Notes: generated by a model from the sequence alone, not told the origin. A stretch of DNA of 13,489 bases from Aquabacter sp. (GCA_030147645.1 JASBUY010000412.1:1-13489); one strand, 5' to 3'; positions 1 to 6,886 are shown, numbered from the stretch's first letter. Made by a program: numbers and translations.

Positions 1-324
1 GGCGAGCAGGTTGCCGCACAGCATGGACACGCCGGCCTGCTCGACGAGGCGGCGGGCCTTCTGGAGCGCCATGTCGGGATTGGCACCGTCGTCCTCGACG
101 ATCACCTCCACCTTGCGGCCGCCCATCATGCCGCCCTTCTCGTCCATATACATCTGGAAGCCGTCCACCATCTCGCGGCCGCCGGCCGCGACGACGCCGG
201 TGAGCGGGGCCATGAGGCCGATCTTGATGGGGCCGCTCGCCTGGGCGCGGGCGACATAAGGCTTGGCAACGGTGCCGACCGCCGCGAGGGCGACGCCGGT
301 CTTCAGAAATGTCCTGCGATCCAT
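1..324 (-). CDS. Branched-chain-type ABC transporter substrate-binding protein (N-terminal part)
   Basis: The 108 visible codons start at ATG 324 and run off the left edge without a stop. The N-terminus (MDRRTFLKTG, then a hydrophobic Ala/Val stretch and an A-R-A/A-Q-A site near residues 25-29) is a Tat-type signal with the twin Arg at residues 3-4. The mature part begins G-P-I-K-I-G-L-M-A-P-L-T-G and continues with a GxxMxxGFQMYMDE-K-GG-M-GGRKVEV stretch, the usual opening of type I periplasmic binding proteins of the LivJ/HAAT class. It should capture the ligand in the periplasm and pass it to the LivH/LivM-like permeases encoded just upstream (36 bases between this start and the LivM stop). 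It is the last gene seen in the operon; the ATP-binding subunits (LivG/LivF type) are not in the window and may lie further left. The family is certain; ligand class cannot be read from this fragment. Confidence 0.93.
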   Translation of the reverse strand, partial: MDRRTFLKTGVALAAVGTVAKPYVARAQASGPIKIGLMAPLTGVVAAGGREMVDGFQMYMDEKGGMMGGRKVEVIVEDDGANPDMALQKARRLVEQAGVSMLCGNLLA

Positions 325-360
325 CTGTCCCACTCCTGCTGGTTCTGTCTGGTCGTTGGT

Positions 361-1299
361 TCAGCCCCGCTTTCGCGCGAGCAGGGTCTTGATGCCGCCG
401 AGGATGCCCTCGGGGGCGAAGATCATGATGAGGATGAAGGTGAGGCCGAGCACGCTCTGCCAGCGCTCGGTGTAGAGGCTCACTGCATTCTCCAGCCCGA
501 TGATGGCAAAGGCGCCGATGAAGGCGCCGAACAACGTCCCCGCGCCGCCCGTGATGGCCATGAGCAACCCCTCCACCGATTGTGTCAGGGCAACGGTGGA
601 AGGGCTCACGAAGTCGTTGAACATGGCGTAGAGCGCCCCCGCGACCCCGGCGAAGAGGCCGGACACCGTAAAGGCGATGAACATGTGCAGCGACACGTTG
701 TAGCCGAGCGAGCGCATGCGGCTCTCGCTGTCGCGGATGCCGCGCAGCGTCAGGCCGAAGGGCGAGCGCACGAAGCGCCACATGGCGAAGGTGATCACCG
801 CCACGGCGGCGAAGACCATGTAATAGAAGGGCAGATGCGCCGCGAGTTCGGCCGGGCGCACGCTGCCGCGCAGGCCGTTCTCCCCGCCGGTAACCGAGGT
901 CCAGCGCAGGCAGATGCCCCAGATGATCATGCCGAGCGCGAGGGTCAGCAGGATGAAATAGACCCCGGTGGTGCGGATCGCGAGCACCGCGAACACCATG
1001 GCCACCAAGGTCGCCGCGCCCACCCCCAGAACCATGCCCATATAAGGCGAGCCGGCCATGGTGGAGGTCCAATAGACCGTCACATAGGTCGAGACGCCGA
1101 AAATGGCGCCGAGGCAGAGCGGGGTGCGCCCCGCATAGCCCGCGAGAATGTCCACCGACATGGCAAGCACGGCATAGATCAGCACCTCGGTCAGGATGCT
1201 CACCTGATAGGAGGGCACCAAAAGCGGCACGATGGCGAAAGCGAGGGCGCCGAACAGGATGGCGGCGAGGCCAAGGCGGGGAATGCCGGCGATGGTCAT
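361..1299 (-). CDS. LivM-type branched-chain amino acid ABC transporter permease
   Basis: This 312-residue inner-membrane protein has about nine to ten hydrophobic segments and normal length for LivM-type permeases. Recognisable family features are YAVLAMSVDILAGYAGRTPL near residues 42-61, TTGVYFILLTLALGMIIW near 110-127, and the coupling-helix region SPFGLTLRGIRDSESRMRSLG near 179-199, which contacts the ATPase. It should form a heterodimeric channel with the LivH-like protein encoded immediately upstream. Its ATG at 1299 overlaps the LivH stop by ATGA (1296-1299), which implies translational coupling and equal stoichiometry; GGGAGGA lies before the start. Context with two amidohydrolase-like genes and an aldolase suggests the transported ligand is a catabolic substrate rather than a bulk amino acid, but that is inference. 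Confidence 0.95.
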   Translation of the reverse strand: MTIAGIPRLGLAAILFGALAFAIVPLLVPSYQVSILTEVLIYAVLAMSVDILAGYAGRTPLCLGAIFGVSTYVTVYWTSTMAGSPYMGMVLGVGAATLVAMVFAVLAIRTTGVYFILLTLALGMIIWGICLRWTSVTGGENGLRGSVRPAELAAHLPFYYMVFAAVAVITFAMWRFVRSPFGLTLRGIRDSESRMRSLGYNVSLHMFIAFTVSGLFAGVAGALYAMFNDFVSPSTVALTQSVEGLLMAITGGAGTLFGAFIGAFAIIGLENAVSLYTERWQSVLGLTFILIMIFAPEGILGGIKTLLARKRG

Positions 1300-2156
1300 G
1301 CGGTCCTCCCGAACAGCCCGAGGGGACGGAAGGCGAGGATCGCCGCCATGGGGCCGAAAATGACGAAATAGGCAAATTCGGGGAACATCACCTGTCCCAC
1401 CGTATTGAGCATGCCCACCATGAGGGCGCCCACGGCGGCGCCCACCAGGCTGCCGCGCCCGCCGATGATGACCACCGCCAGCGAGAAGACGAGGATTTCC
1501 GCGTCCGCGCTCGGATAAAGGGTGAGGAAGGCGCCGCCGACCGCCCCGCCGAGCCCGGCCAGCGCCGCGCCCAGCATGAAGGTGAGGAGGAAGATGCGGC
1601 GGATATTGACGCCCATCGCTTCGATGGTCTCCGGATCGTCCACGCCCGCGCGGATCAGCGCGCCGAGCCGGGTGCGGTTCAAGAGCAGCCAGAGCAGGAT
1701 GAAGATGACGATGCCGAGCGCCAGCACGAACAGGCGGTATTTGGGATAGAACAGGCCCCAGAAGCGCACCGCCCCGCGCAGGAATTCCGGCGCCGGAACG
1801 GTGTAGGTGTCGCCCCCGAACAGCACCAGCATCATGTCGTTGAGCACGAGGCCGACGCCGAGCGTCAACAGCACCTGGCGCAATTCATGCCCGCGTACGA
1901 AGCGCAGCAGGCCCTGGTCGAGGATGAGCCCGGTCACCGCCACCGCCGCCATGGCGGCGAGGATTCCCACGAGGAACGAGCCGGTGGTGGAGGCGAGCGC
2001 ATAGGCGCAATAGCCGCCCAGAAGATAGAGCGCGCCATGGGCGAGATTGACGATGCGCAGCAGGCCGAAGATCAGCGTGAAGCCCGAGGCCACGATGAAC
2101 AGCAGCGCCGCGAAGGTGAGCCCGTTCAGAAGCTGGAAGGTGTTGAGCCCGCTCAT
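1296..2156 (-). CDS. LivH-type branched-chain amino acid ABC transporter permease
   Basis: This 286-residue integral membrane protein is of normal LivH length with about eight membrane segments. Diagnostic stretches are GFTLIFGLLRIVNLAHGALY (residues 25-44), the loop NRTRLGALIRAGVDDPETIEAMG (160-182, the EAA-like ATPase contact), and VVIIGGRGSLVGAAVGALMVG near 228-248. It pairs with LivM to form the channel of a HAAT-class importer. Its start overlaps the stop of the upstream PuuE-like gene by ATGA (2153-2156), and its stop overlaps the LivM start in the same way, so three consecutive cistrons from enzyme to transporter are translationally linked. This tight joining of a hydrolase gene to the permease genes is good evidence that the two serve one substrate pathway. 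Confidence 0.95.
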   Translation of the reverse strand: MSGLNTFQLLNGLTFAALLFIVASGFTLIFGLLRIVNLAHGALYLLGGYCAYALASTTGSFLVGILAAMAAVAVTGLILDQGLLRFVRGHELRQVLLTLGVGLVLNDMMLVLFGGDTYTVPAPEFLRGAVRFWGLFYPKYRLFVLALGIVIFILLWLLLNRTRLGALIRAGVDDPETIEAMGVNIRRIFLLTFMLGAALAGLGGAVGGAFLTLYPSADAEILVFSLAVVIIGGRGSLVGAAVGALMVGMLNTVGQVMFPEFAYFVIFGPMAAILAFRPLGLFGRTA

Positions 2157-3049
2157 GCCCCCGCTCCGTCCGACAGGGCATCGGGCCGCTCGCGCAGATA
2201 CCAGTCATAGATCTGCTCGCCGGTCATGAAGGCGACGTCGTCATAGGCGCGGATGCGCTCCACAGCCTTGCGAAAATAGCGCGCGCGATGGGGCGCGCCC
2301 ATGATGTAGGGGTGAATGACCAGCGCCATCACCCGCGCGGAATCACGCGAATCCTCATAGATCTGCTCGAACTGGTCCATGGCGCGGTCGTAATATTCGC
2401 CCGCTTTGTGATGCTGGATCAGCATCATGGCCACGTCGTTGCATTCCTGCGTGTAGGGGATGTTGACGATGGGCTTGGTGCGGGTCTTCAGCACCACCGG
2501 CTCGTCGTCCAGCACCCAGTCGAGCACGTAATCATAGCCGTTCTCCACCAGGAGATCGGGGGTCTCCCATGTCTCGGTCAGGCCGGGGCCGAGCCAGCCG
2601 CGCGGGCGCTTGCCGGTATAGTCGGTGATGATCTGGGTGGTGCGGGCGATGTCGTCCGCCTCGTTCTCCACCTTCTGCATGTTCTTCTGGCTGAAGCCGT
2701 GGCCGATGAATTCCCAATTGCGGTCCAGCGCCGCGCGGGAAATGGGCTCATAGGCCTGGATGGCCGAGCCGTTGATGGCGAGAGCGGCAGGGATGGCATT
2801 GTCGTCGAACACGTCCAGCAGGCGCCAGAAGCCCACCCGGTTGCCATATTCGTGCCAGGCCCAATTGGGGATGTCGGGCATGGGCGCGCCACCGGCGGGC
2901 GGCGTCAGCACGGTGCGCGGCATGGTCTCGCGCGGGTTCCATTCCTCGATATTGACGATGATCCAGACCGCCATGCGGGCACCGCCCGGAAGACGCAGCT
3001 TCGGGCGCTGGGAAATGGGGGAATAGGAAATGCGCTCGGTGGGCAGCAT
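2153..3049 (-). CDS. PuuE-like amidohydrolase, polysaccharide deacetylase fold (paralog B)
   Basis: This is a 298-residue cytoplasmic enzyme with no signal peptide. I chose ATG 3049 (MLPTERISYSPI) over the possible upstream start at 3106 because it aligns with the N-terminus of the neighbouring paralog; the 19 extra residues are Arg-rich and look non-coding. Features in order are VNIEEWN (32-38), PNWAWHEYGNRVGFWR (61-76), WEFIGHG (112-118), GKRPRGWLGPGLT (136-148), DWVLDDEP (167-174), IPYTQECND (187-195) and IHPY (235-238). This order and spacing match PuuE-type allantoinases and related cyclic amide/imide hydrolases rather than chitin or peptidoglycan deacetylases: the canonical TFDDG and HxxxH metal motifs are absent. 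It probably opens a cyclic amide, imide or ureide or hydrolyses a linear amide. It is roughly two-fifths identical to paralog A by eye. Substrate unknown. Its stop overlaps the LivH start. Confidence 0.88.
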   Translation of the reverse strand: MLPTERISYSPISQRPKLRLPGGARMAVWIIVNIEEWNPRETMPRTVLTPPAGGAPMPDIPNWAWHEYGNRVGFWRLLDVFDDNAIPAALAINGSAIQAYEPISRAALDRNWEFIGHGFSQKNMQKVENEADDIARTTQIITDYTGKRPRGWLGPGLTETWETPDLLVENGYDYVLDWVLDDEPVVLKTRTKPIVNIPYTQECNDVAMMLIQHHKAGEYYDRAMDQFEQIYEDSRDSARVMALVIHPYIMGAPHRARYFRKAVERIRAYDDVAFMTGEQIYDWYLRERPDALSDGAGA

Positions 3050-3130
3050 GGCGGTTCGTCCGGAAGAGGGTCTGGCGCGCCGGCACAGATGGCGCCGGCC
3101 ATGCAAGCTGCGAGCCGAAGCTCGAGAAAG

Positions 3131-3153
3131 GCCCGGCGGATCAACCGCCGGGC
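3131..3153 (-). terminator. Hairpin in the gap between the two PuuE-like genes
   Basis: A perfect 9-base-pair stem (GCCCGGCGG, 3131-3139, with CCGCCGGGC, 3145-3153) encloses a 5-base loop. It starts 8 bases past the stop of paralog A (3161) in the 111-base gap before paralog B. On the minus-strand transcript it is followed by CCTTTCTCGAG, which is only weakly U-rich. It could be a leaky terminator or an mRNA-stabilising hairpin that sets the ratio of aldolase/paralog A to paralog B/transporter. Structure is seen directly; the function is inferred. Confidence 0.45.
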
Positions 3154-3160
3154 GGTCCGG

Positions 3161-4051
3161 TCACACCGGATAGCCCTTGGCGCGCTCGCCTTGGTACCAG
3201 TCGTAGAGGTCGTCGCCGTTCCAGAACAGCACGACGCCGAGGCTTGCGGCATAGTCATAGATGGCTTCGAGATATTTGATCCGGTGCGGCTGGCCGGAAA
3301 TGTAGGGATGGATGGCCACCGCCAGCACCTTGGCCCGTTCCTCGCCTTCCATATGCAGACGGTCGATGGCGTCCTTGAAGCGGGTGAACCAATATTCGGA
3401 CTCGTGGTGATGCACCGCCATCATGGGGATGTCGTTGTGCTCCACCGTATAGGGCAGGGTGACCAGCGGCCCCTTCTCGGTGTTGATGGTGGCGGGCTCG
3501 TCGTCCCACACCCAGTCACCGATATATTTGACGCCCGCTTCCACCAGGATTTCCGGCGTGTCGAGCAATTGGGTGAGGCCCGGGCCGAGCCAGCCGCGCG
3601 GCCGCTTGCCGGTGAACTTTTCCAGGATATCCATGGACTTGAAGATCATGCCGCGCGGGTCGTCATGCTTATGCATGGGCATCTGGTCATAGGCGTGGCC
3701 CATGAATTCCCAGCCCAGGTCGCGCGCTTGGGCCGCAACGCGGGTATAGTCCTCGCAGACGCGGGCATTCACCGAGAGGGTGGGGCGGATGCCGAGCTTT
3801 TCATACAGCTTGAAGAAGCGCCATGCGCCGACCCGCATTCCGTATTCGTGCCAGCTCCAATTGGGCACGTCGGGCAGCAGCGTGACGCCGGTGGGCGGGG
3901 GAATGACCTGGCGCGCCATGGGACGGCCAATGTCCCAGACCTCGTAATTCACGATGGTCCAGAGCACGACGCGCGCATCCCCCGGCAGCTTCAGCGGCGG
4001 GCGGTCCACGATGGGGGAAAAGGGGGCGCGTTCCCTGGGCTGCATTGTCAT
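3161..4051 (-). CDS. PuuE-like amidohydrolase, polysaccharide deacetylase fold (paralog A)
   Basis: This is a 296-residue cytoplasmic protein starting MTMQPRERAPFSP; a GGAG lies about eight bases before ATG 4051. Ordered motifs are VNYEVWD (34-40), PNWSWHEYGMRVGAWR (63-78), WEFMGHA (114-120), GKRPRGWLGPGL (138-149), DWVWDDEP (169-176), LPYTVEHND (189-197) and IHPY (237-240). P. putida-type cyclic imide hydrolases and PuuE allantoinase have the same fold and similar length (about 290-310 residues) and share the EYG-R-G-WR, RPxGW, PYTxxxND and GLH/AIH landmarks. PuuE is reported to act without metal, and here too the Asp/His metal triad of true deacetylases is missing. The likely reaction is hydrolysis of a cyclic or linear amide bond during catabolism. 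It lies between the aldolase (37 bases upstream) and paralog B. The exact substrate is not inferable; 'chitin deacetylase' would be a misleading name. Confidence 0.9.
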   Translation of the reverse strand: MTMQPRERAPFSPIVDRPPLKLPGDARVVLWTIVNYEVWDIGRPMARQVIPPPTGVTLLPDVPNWSWHEYGMRVGAWRFFKLYEKLGIRPTLSVNARVCEDYTRVAAQARDLGWEFMGHAYDQMPMHKHDDPRGMIFKSMDILEKFTGKRPRGWLGPGLTQLLDTPEILVEAGVKYIGDWVWDDEPATINTEKGPLVTLPYTVEHNDIPMMAVHHHESEYWFTRFKDAIDRLHMEGEERAKVLAVAIHPYISGQPHRIKYLEAIYDYAASLGVVLFWNGDDLYDWYQGERAKGYPV

Positions 4052-4088
4052 TCTTGCGTCTCCGCGAGCGGCTGGAAGGGCGAAAAAC

Positions 4089-4772
4089 TCAGGTGGCCGA
4101 TGCCTCGCGCAATGCGGCGAGGCTAGGCTTCAGAAGCAGATCGAGCGAGGTGTAGAGAAAGCGGGCGCCGCGCCCGACCCAATGGGCCGCCGTGTCCGCG
4201 ATCACCGGCAGGCCGAACGGCGTTCCGCGCGCCGCGAGGCGCTGCGTGATTTCGTCCACGGCCGCCACCACTTCGGGGCGCGACGTGTCGCCGAGATAGC
4301 CCATGGAATGGGCGAGATCGTTCGGCCCCACCAGGATCAGGTCGATCCCCGGCGCGCCGGCAATCTCGTCCAGGCGGCGATGGCCCTCCACGCTTTCGAT
4401 CTGGGCGATCAGCAGGAGCGTGCCTTCCCGGCCGCGCGTGGCGGCGCGGGCAATGGCCCGCAGGTCGAGACATTGCTGCGCGGATTCCACCTGCGGCAGC
4501 ACCAGCCCGTCTATGCCGCAATCGAAATAGCGGGTGAGGATGGCGGCATCGCGCGAGGGCGAGCGCACAATGGCGGACAGGCCATGGGCCTGCGCCGCGC
4601 GGGCGAGCAGCGGGACGCTTTCCAGGCTGATGGCGGTGCGCTCGCAGTCGATGAACAGGCAGTCGGCGCCATGGGCCGCGACCGCGTCCACCACCGGCGG
4701 GGCGAAGCCGCCCGGGTTGACGGCGATGATGGGCTTGCCCGCCTCGATGGCGGTCTTGGCGTGGCGCGTCAT
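4089..4772 (-). CDS. HpcH/HpaI-family aldolase/lyase, atypical active site
   Basis: This 227-residue protein has the TIM-barrel of the class II (metal-dependent) pyruvate aldolase family that includes HpaI. Seen in order: FIDCERT (40-46), aligned with IDGEHAP of E. coli HpaI; SAIVRS with R70 at the HpaI Arg70 position; QIES with metal ligand E126; and GPNDLAHSMGYLG with metal ligand D152. Two departures stand out. The catalytic His45 of HpaI is Arg here, and the stretch between the strand ending near residue 110 and QIES is about 25 residues shorter, lacking the PPAGIRGxG loop. The family cleaves or forms C-C bonds of 2-oxo-3-deoxy or 4-hydroxy-2-oxo acids; with these changes a different substrate or a lyase-type reaction is possible. 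It is the first gene of the operon; GGGAG precedes ATG 4772. Family call is firm; reaction is open. Confidence 0.88.
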   Translation of the reverse strand: MTRHAKTAIEAGKPIIAVNPGGFAPPVVDAVAAHGADCLFIDCERTAISLESVPLLARAAQAHGLSAIVRSPSRDAAILTRYFDCGIDGLVLPQVESAQQCLDLRAIARAATRGREGTLLLIAQIESVEGHRRLDEIAGAPGIDLILVGPNDLAHSMGYLGDTSRPEVVAAVDEITQRLAARGTPFGLPVIADTAAHWVGRGARFLYTSLDLLLKPSLAALREASAT

Positions 4773-4886
4773 GGGCGCGCTCCCGGGACGGAGGGTGAAA
4801 AGCCTGCGGCGCGGGCGAGCCGGGTCGGAACGATGCGGGCCTCAATTCCGAACATGGCGGGGTTCCCGGCGCTGAAATGCGTCTCA

Positions 4887-4934
4887 GATAAGGTTTGAAT
4901 ACAATCCCTTATCGGTCAAGCGATAATGTATACA
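4887..4934. promoter_or_regulatory. Candidate GntR/FCD operator cluster
   Basis: Three overlapping or adjacent symmetrical elements lie in 48 bases. GATAAGG (4887-4893) and CCTTATC (4907-4913) are perfect 7-base arms around TTGAATACAA (4895-4904), one base away from TTGTATACAA. TTATCG (4909-4914) and CGATAA (4921-4926) are perfect 6-base arms with a 6-base spacer. TGTATACA (4927-4934) is a perfect 8-base palindrome. Members of the FadR/FCD subfamily bind short palindromes of the type TTGTATACAA or TNGTNNNACNA, so these are good operator candidates. Binding is inferred, not shown. Confidence 0.5.
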
Positions 4935-5010
4935 CATGAGGGCTGTTTTTGAGGCTTTCCCTGCCGCTTTTTTCGGCGGATGCGCTGCAAAAAAGGCAGA
5001 ACATAAAAGG

Positions 5011-5045
5011 ATTTGGTTCTGCACCAATGTCCTATTGGACCAAAT
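5011..5045. promoter_or_regulatory. Nested inverted repeat upstream of the GntR gene
   Basis: ATTTGG (5011-5016) and CCAAAT (5040-5045) form outer 6-base arms. Inside them CCAAT (5024-5028) pairs with ATTGG (5034-5038), and TTGGT (5013-5017) pairs with ACCAA (5023-5027). The TTGG/CCAA half-site therefore occurs four times in 35 bases, 74 bases before the chosen GntR start. It may be an autoregulatory operator. No -10 element could be assigned with confidence. Confidence 0.4.
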
Positions 5046-5118
5046 GGCGTGACGTGGCATGAATGTATGGAACAAACCCTATTGCGGTGCAGCACCGCTC
5101 GGCTTGGAATCGCTCTCC

Positions 5119-5859
5119 ATGACGGACGCCGCCCTTCGCCAGATTGAAACGGACGAGGTTTCGCCGGAGGCGCGTCCGGCCACGCGGACCTTGTCGGTGG
5201 TGGATCGCATCCGCACCGCCGTGCTTGCCGGGGAGTTCGAGCCGGGGACGCGGCTGCATGAAGTGCGCCTGTCCGAGCGGCTCGGTGTTTCGCGCACTCC
5301 GATCCGCTCCGCGCTGCAGAGCCTCGCGAGCGAGGGGATGCTCGAATACACACCCAATCGCGGCTATTCCGTGCGCCGTTTTTCGACGGCGGAAATCGTC
5401 GATGCCTATGAAATCCGCGCGGTGATGGAGGCGCTCGCCGCGCGCTTCGCGGCTGAGCGGGGCTTGCCGGAGGCCGAGCGGGCCGCGATCGAGCGCGTTC
5501 TGGCCGAGGGCGATGAAATCCTCGCGGCCCGCGACCTCGGGGAGGAGGAGAAGCTCGCATACACGGCGGTGAACACCACCTTCCACGAGGCGATCCACAG
5601 CGCCGCCCGCTGCCGCATGCTGGGCGACATGATCAGGGTGTGCCACAGCGTGCCGCACTCCTCCCACCGCAACGTGGTGTCCTTCGAGCATATGGACGTG
5701 CGCCGCCGGCACGACGACCATCACCGCATCTATGATGCCATTCTCGCCTGCGATCCTTACCGGGCGGAAATGCTCATGCGCGAGCATGTGGCGAGCGTGA
5801 AGACGAGCCTCGTGCGCGCCCTGTCCGGCCGCCCCATGGCGCGGCGGGGACGGAGCTGA
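5119..5859 (+). CDS. GntR-family transcriptional regulator, FCD subfamily
   Basis: The 246-residue protein has an N-terminal winged helix (about residues 24-88: VVDRIRTAVLAGEFEPGTRL, then LSERLGVSRTPIRSALQSLA as the recognition helix-turn-helix, then the RGYSVRRF wing) and a C-terminal all-helical FCD ligand domain (about 90-235). FCD metal/ligand positions are recognisable: N142-x3-H146 (family usually D-x3-H), H192 in DDHHRIYDAI, and H213 in REHV. Start choice: ATG 5119 has GGAA nine bases upstream and gives a normal leader; ATG 5059 would add 20 residues (MNVWNKPYC...) that look untypical, but cannot be excluded. It faces away from the aldolase/hydrolase/transporter operon and probably controls it, responding to a carboxylate-type pathway compound, as is common for FCD proteins bound to catabolic operons. 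Effector unknown. Confidence 0.92.
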   Translation: MTDAALRQIETDEVSPEARPATRTLSVVDRIRTAVLAGEFEPGTRLHEVRLSERLGVSRTPIRSALQSLASEGMLEYTPNRGYSVRRFSTAEIVDAYEIRAVMEALAARFAAERGLPEAERAAIERVLAEGDEILAARDLGEEEKLAYTAVNTTFHEAIHSAARCRMLGDMIRVCHSVPHSSHRNVVSFEHMDVRRRHDDHHRIYDAILACDPYRAEMLMREHVASVKTSLVRALSGRPMARRGRS

Positions 5860-5943
5860 GCAATATGGGTCCCGCCGTGAGGCGACCGGGACGGACAGAG
5901 CGCATGCGAATCCGCTAAACCCGCCCGATCCCCGGGAGGGCAC

Positions 5944-6837
5944 ATGGCGGCCAAGACCAACACCACAACGGAGCTGGCGCTCCTGCTCGCGCTCTCCACC
6001 CTCTGGGGCGCCTCCTACAGCTTCATCCGCGTGGGCGTGGAAACCATTCCCCCCGTCACGCTGATTGCGGGGCGCACGGTGCTGGCCGGCGCGCTCCTGC
6101 TGCTGGTGCTGCGGCTGCGCGGTGTCGGCCTGCCCTGGGATGGGGCCACCTGGCGGCGCTTTTTCGTGCAGGCGGTGCTCAACAGCGCCGTGCCCTTCAC
6201 GCTCATCGCCTGGGCGGAGCGCAGCGTGGAAGCGAGCCTTGCCGCCATCCTGAATTCCATGACGCCCATCTTCGCTTTTCTGCTGACCTTCCTCGTCGCA
6301 CGCCACGAGCGCGTGACACCGCGCAAGCTCTTCGGCCTTGCTTCCGGGCTGGTCGGGGTGTGCCTCATCATCGGCCTCGACGCGCTCTCGGGCGTGGGGC
6401 GCGAAGTGTGGGGGCAACTCGCCCTGGTGCTTGCGACCGTCTGCTATGGGGCCGCAGCCATCACCGGCAAGGGCTTCAAGGGGCTCGACCCGCTGGTGCC
6501 CGCCGCCGGCTCGCTGGTCTGCGGGGCGGCGATGCTGGTTCCGGCGAGCCTCGTGTTCGATCATCCCTGGACGCTGGCGCCGAGTACATCGTCGCTCCTC
6601 GCCCTGCTCGGCCTCTCGGTCTTCTCCACCGCGCTCGCCTTCGCCATCTATTTTCGTCTGCTCCAGACGCTCGGCACGGTAGGAGCGACGGCGCAGGCCT
6701 ATCTGCGCGTGCCCATCGGGGTCGCCATCGGAGTCGTGTTCCTGGGCGAGAGTTTGAGTTCGACCGCCTGGATTGGGCTCGCTTGCATCCTGCCCGGCGT
6801 CATGGCCATGACGCTGCCGGAGCGGCGCGCATCCTAG
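5944..6837 (+). CDS. EamA/DMT-superfamily transporter
   Basis: This 297-residue inner-membrane protein has about ten hydrophobic helices arranged as two EamA repeats (about residues 10-140 and 155-290), the typical 10-TMS drug/metabolite transporter layout. Typical marks are LWGASYSFIRVG near 20-31 in the first repeat and AQAYLRVPIGVAIGVVFLGE near 252-271 in the second. A strong GGGAGGG lies just before ATG 5944. Family members export amino acids, metabolites or toxic compounds; no substrate can be assigned here. It lies 84 bases after the GntR gene, with no clear terminator between them, and 49 bases before the MurJ-like gene, so it may share a transcript with either. Its relation to the catabolic cluster on the left is uncertain. 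Confidence 0.9.
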   Translation: MAAKTNTTTELALLLALSTLWGASYSFIRVGVETIPPVTLIAGRTVLAGALLLLVLRLRGVGLPWDGATWRRFFVQAVLNSAVPFTLIAWAERSVEASLAAILNSMTPIFAFLLTFLVARHERVTPRKLFGLASGLVGVCLIIGLDALSGVGREVWGQLALVLATVCYGAAAITGKGFKGLDPLVPAAGSLVCGAAMLVPASLVFDHPWTLAPSTSSLLALLGLSVFSTALAFAIYFRLLQTLGTVGATAQAYLRVPIGVAIGVVFLGESLSSTAWIGLACILPGVMAMTLPERRAS

Positions 6838-6886
6838 CGTGGTTCCGCTTGCCAAATTGGGGCGCAGCCCGCACAGACATACCCCC

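Larger units (their letters stand above)
4773..5118. promoter_or_regulatory. Divergent promoter/operator region between aldolase operon and GntR gene
   Basis: This 346-base gap separates two divergent starts; its part from about 4884 to 5048 is markedly AT-rich for this genome. I see no convincing gene in it. It holds a set of inverted repeats listed separately (4887-4913, 4909-4926, 4927-4934, 5011-5045). On the minus strand CTTGAC (rc of 4914-4919 region) is a plausible -35 for the aldolase operon, and it lies inside the TTATCG/CGATAA repeat. No clear -10 was found for either direction. The GntR/FCD protein encoded at the right border is the natural candidate to bind here, probably repressing both units until a pathway ligand appears. 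Region call is structural; regulation is inferred. Confidence 0.6.

Noticed and set aside
580..1371. A 263-codon plus-strand open frame opposite LivM.
   Set aside because: It is His/Glu/Gly-rich shadow coding opposite a firmly identified permease.
2153..4051. Calling the two paralogs polysaccharide, chitin or peptidoglycan deacetylases.
   Set aside because: They lack secretion signals and the canonical TFDDG and HxxxH motifs, and follow the PuuE motif order.
2288..4126. A 612-codon plus-strand open frame opposite the two PuuE-like genes.
   Set aside because: It is antisense to two clear enzyme genes; the translation is His/Gly/Val-rich, without domains, and typical of third-position GC effects.
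5869..5892. GTCCCG/CGGGAC inverted repeat after the GntR stop.
   Set aside because: A 6-bp stem with a 12-base loop and no T-run is too weak to call a terminator.
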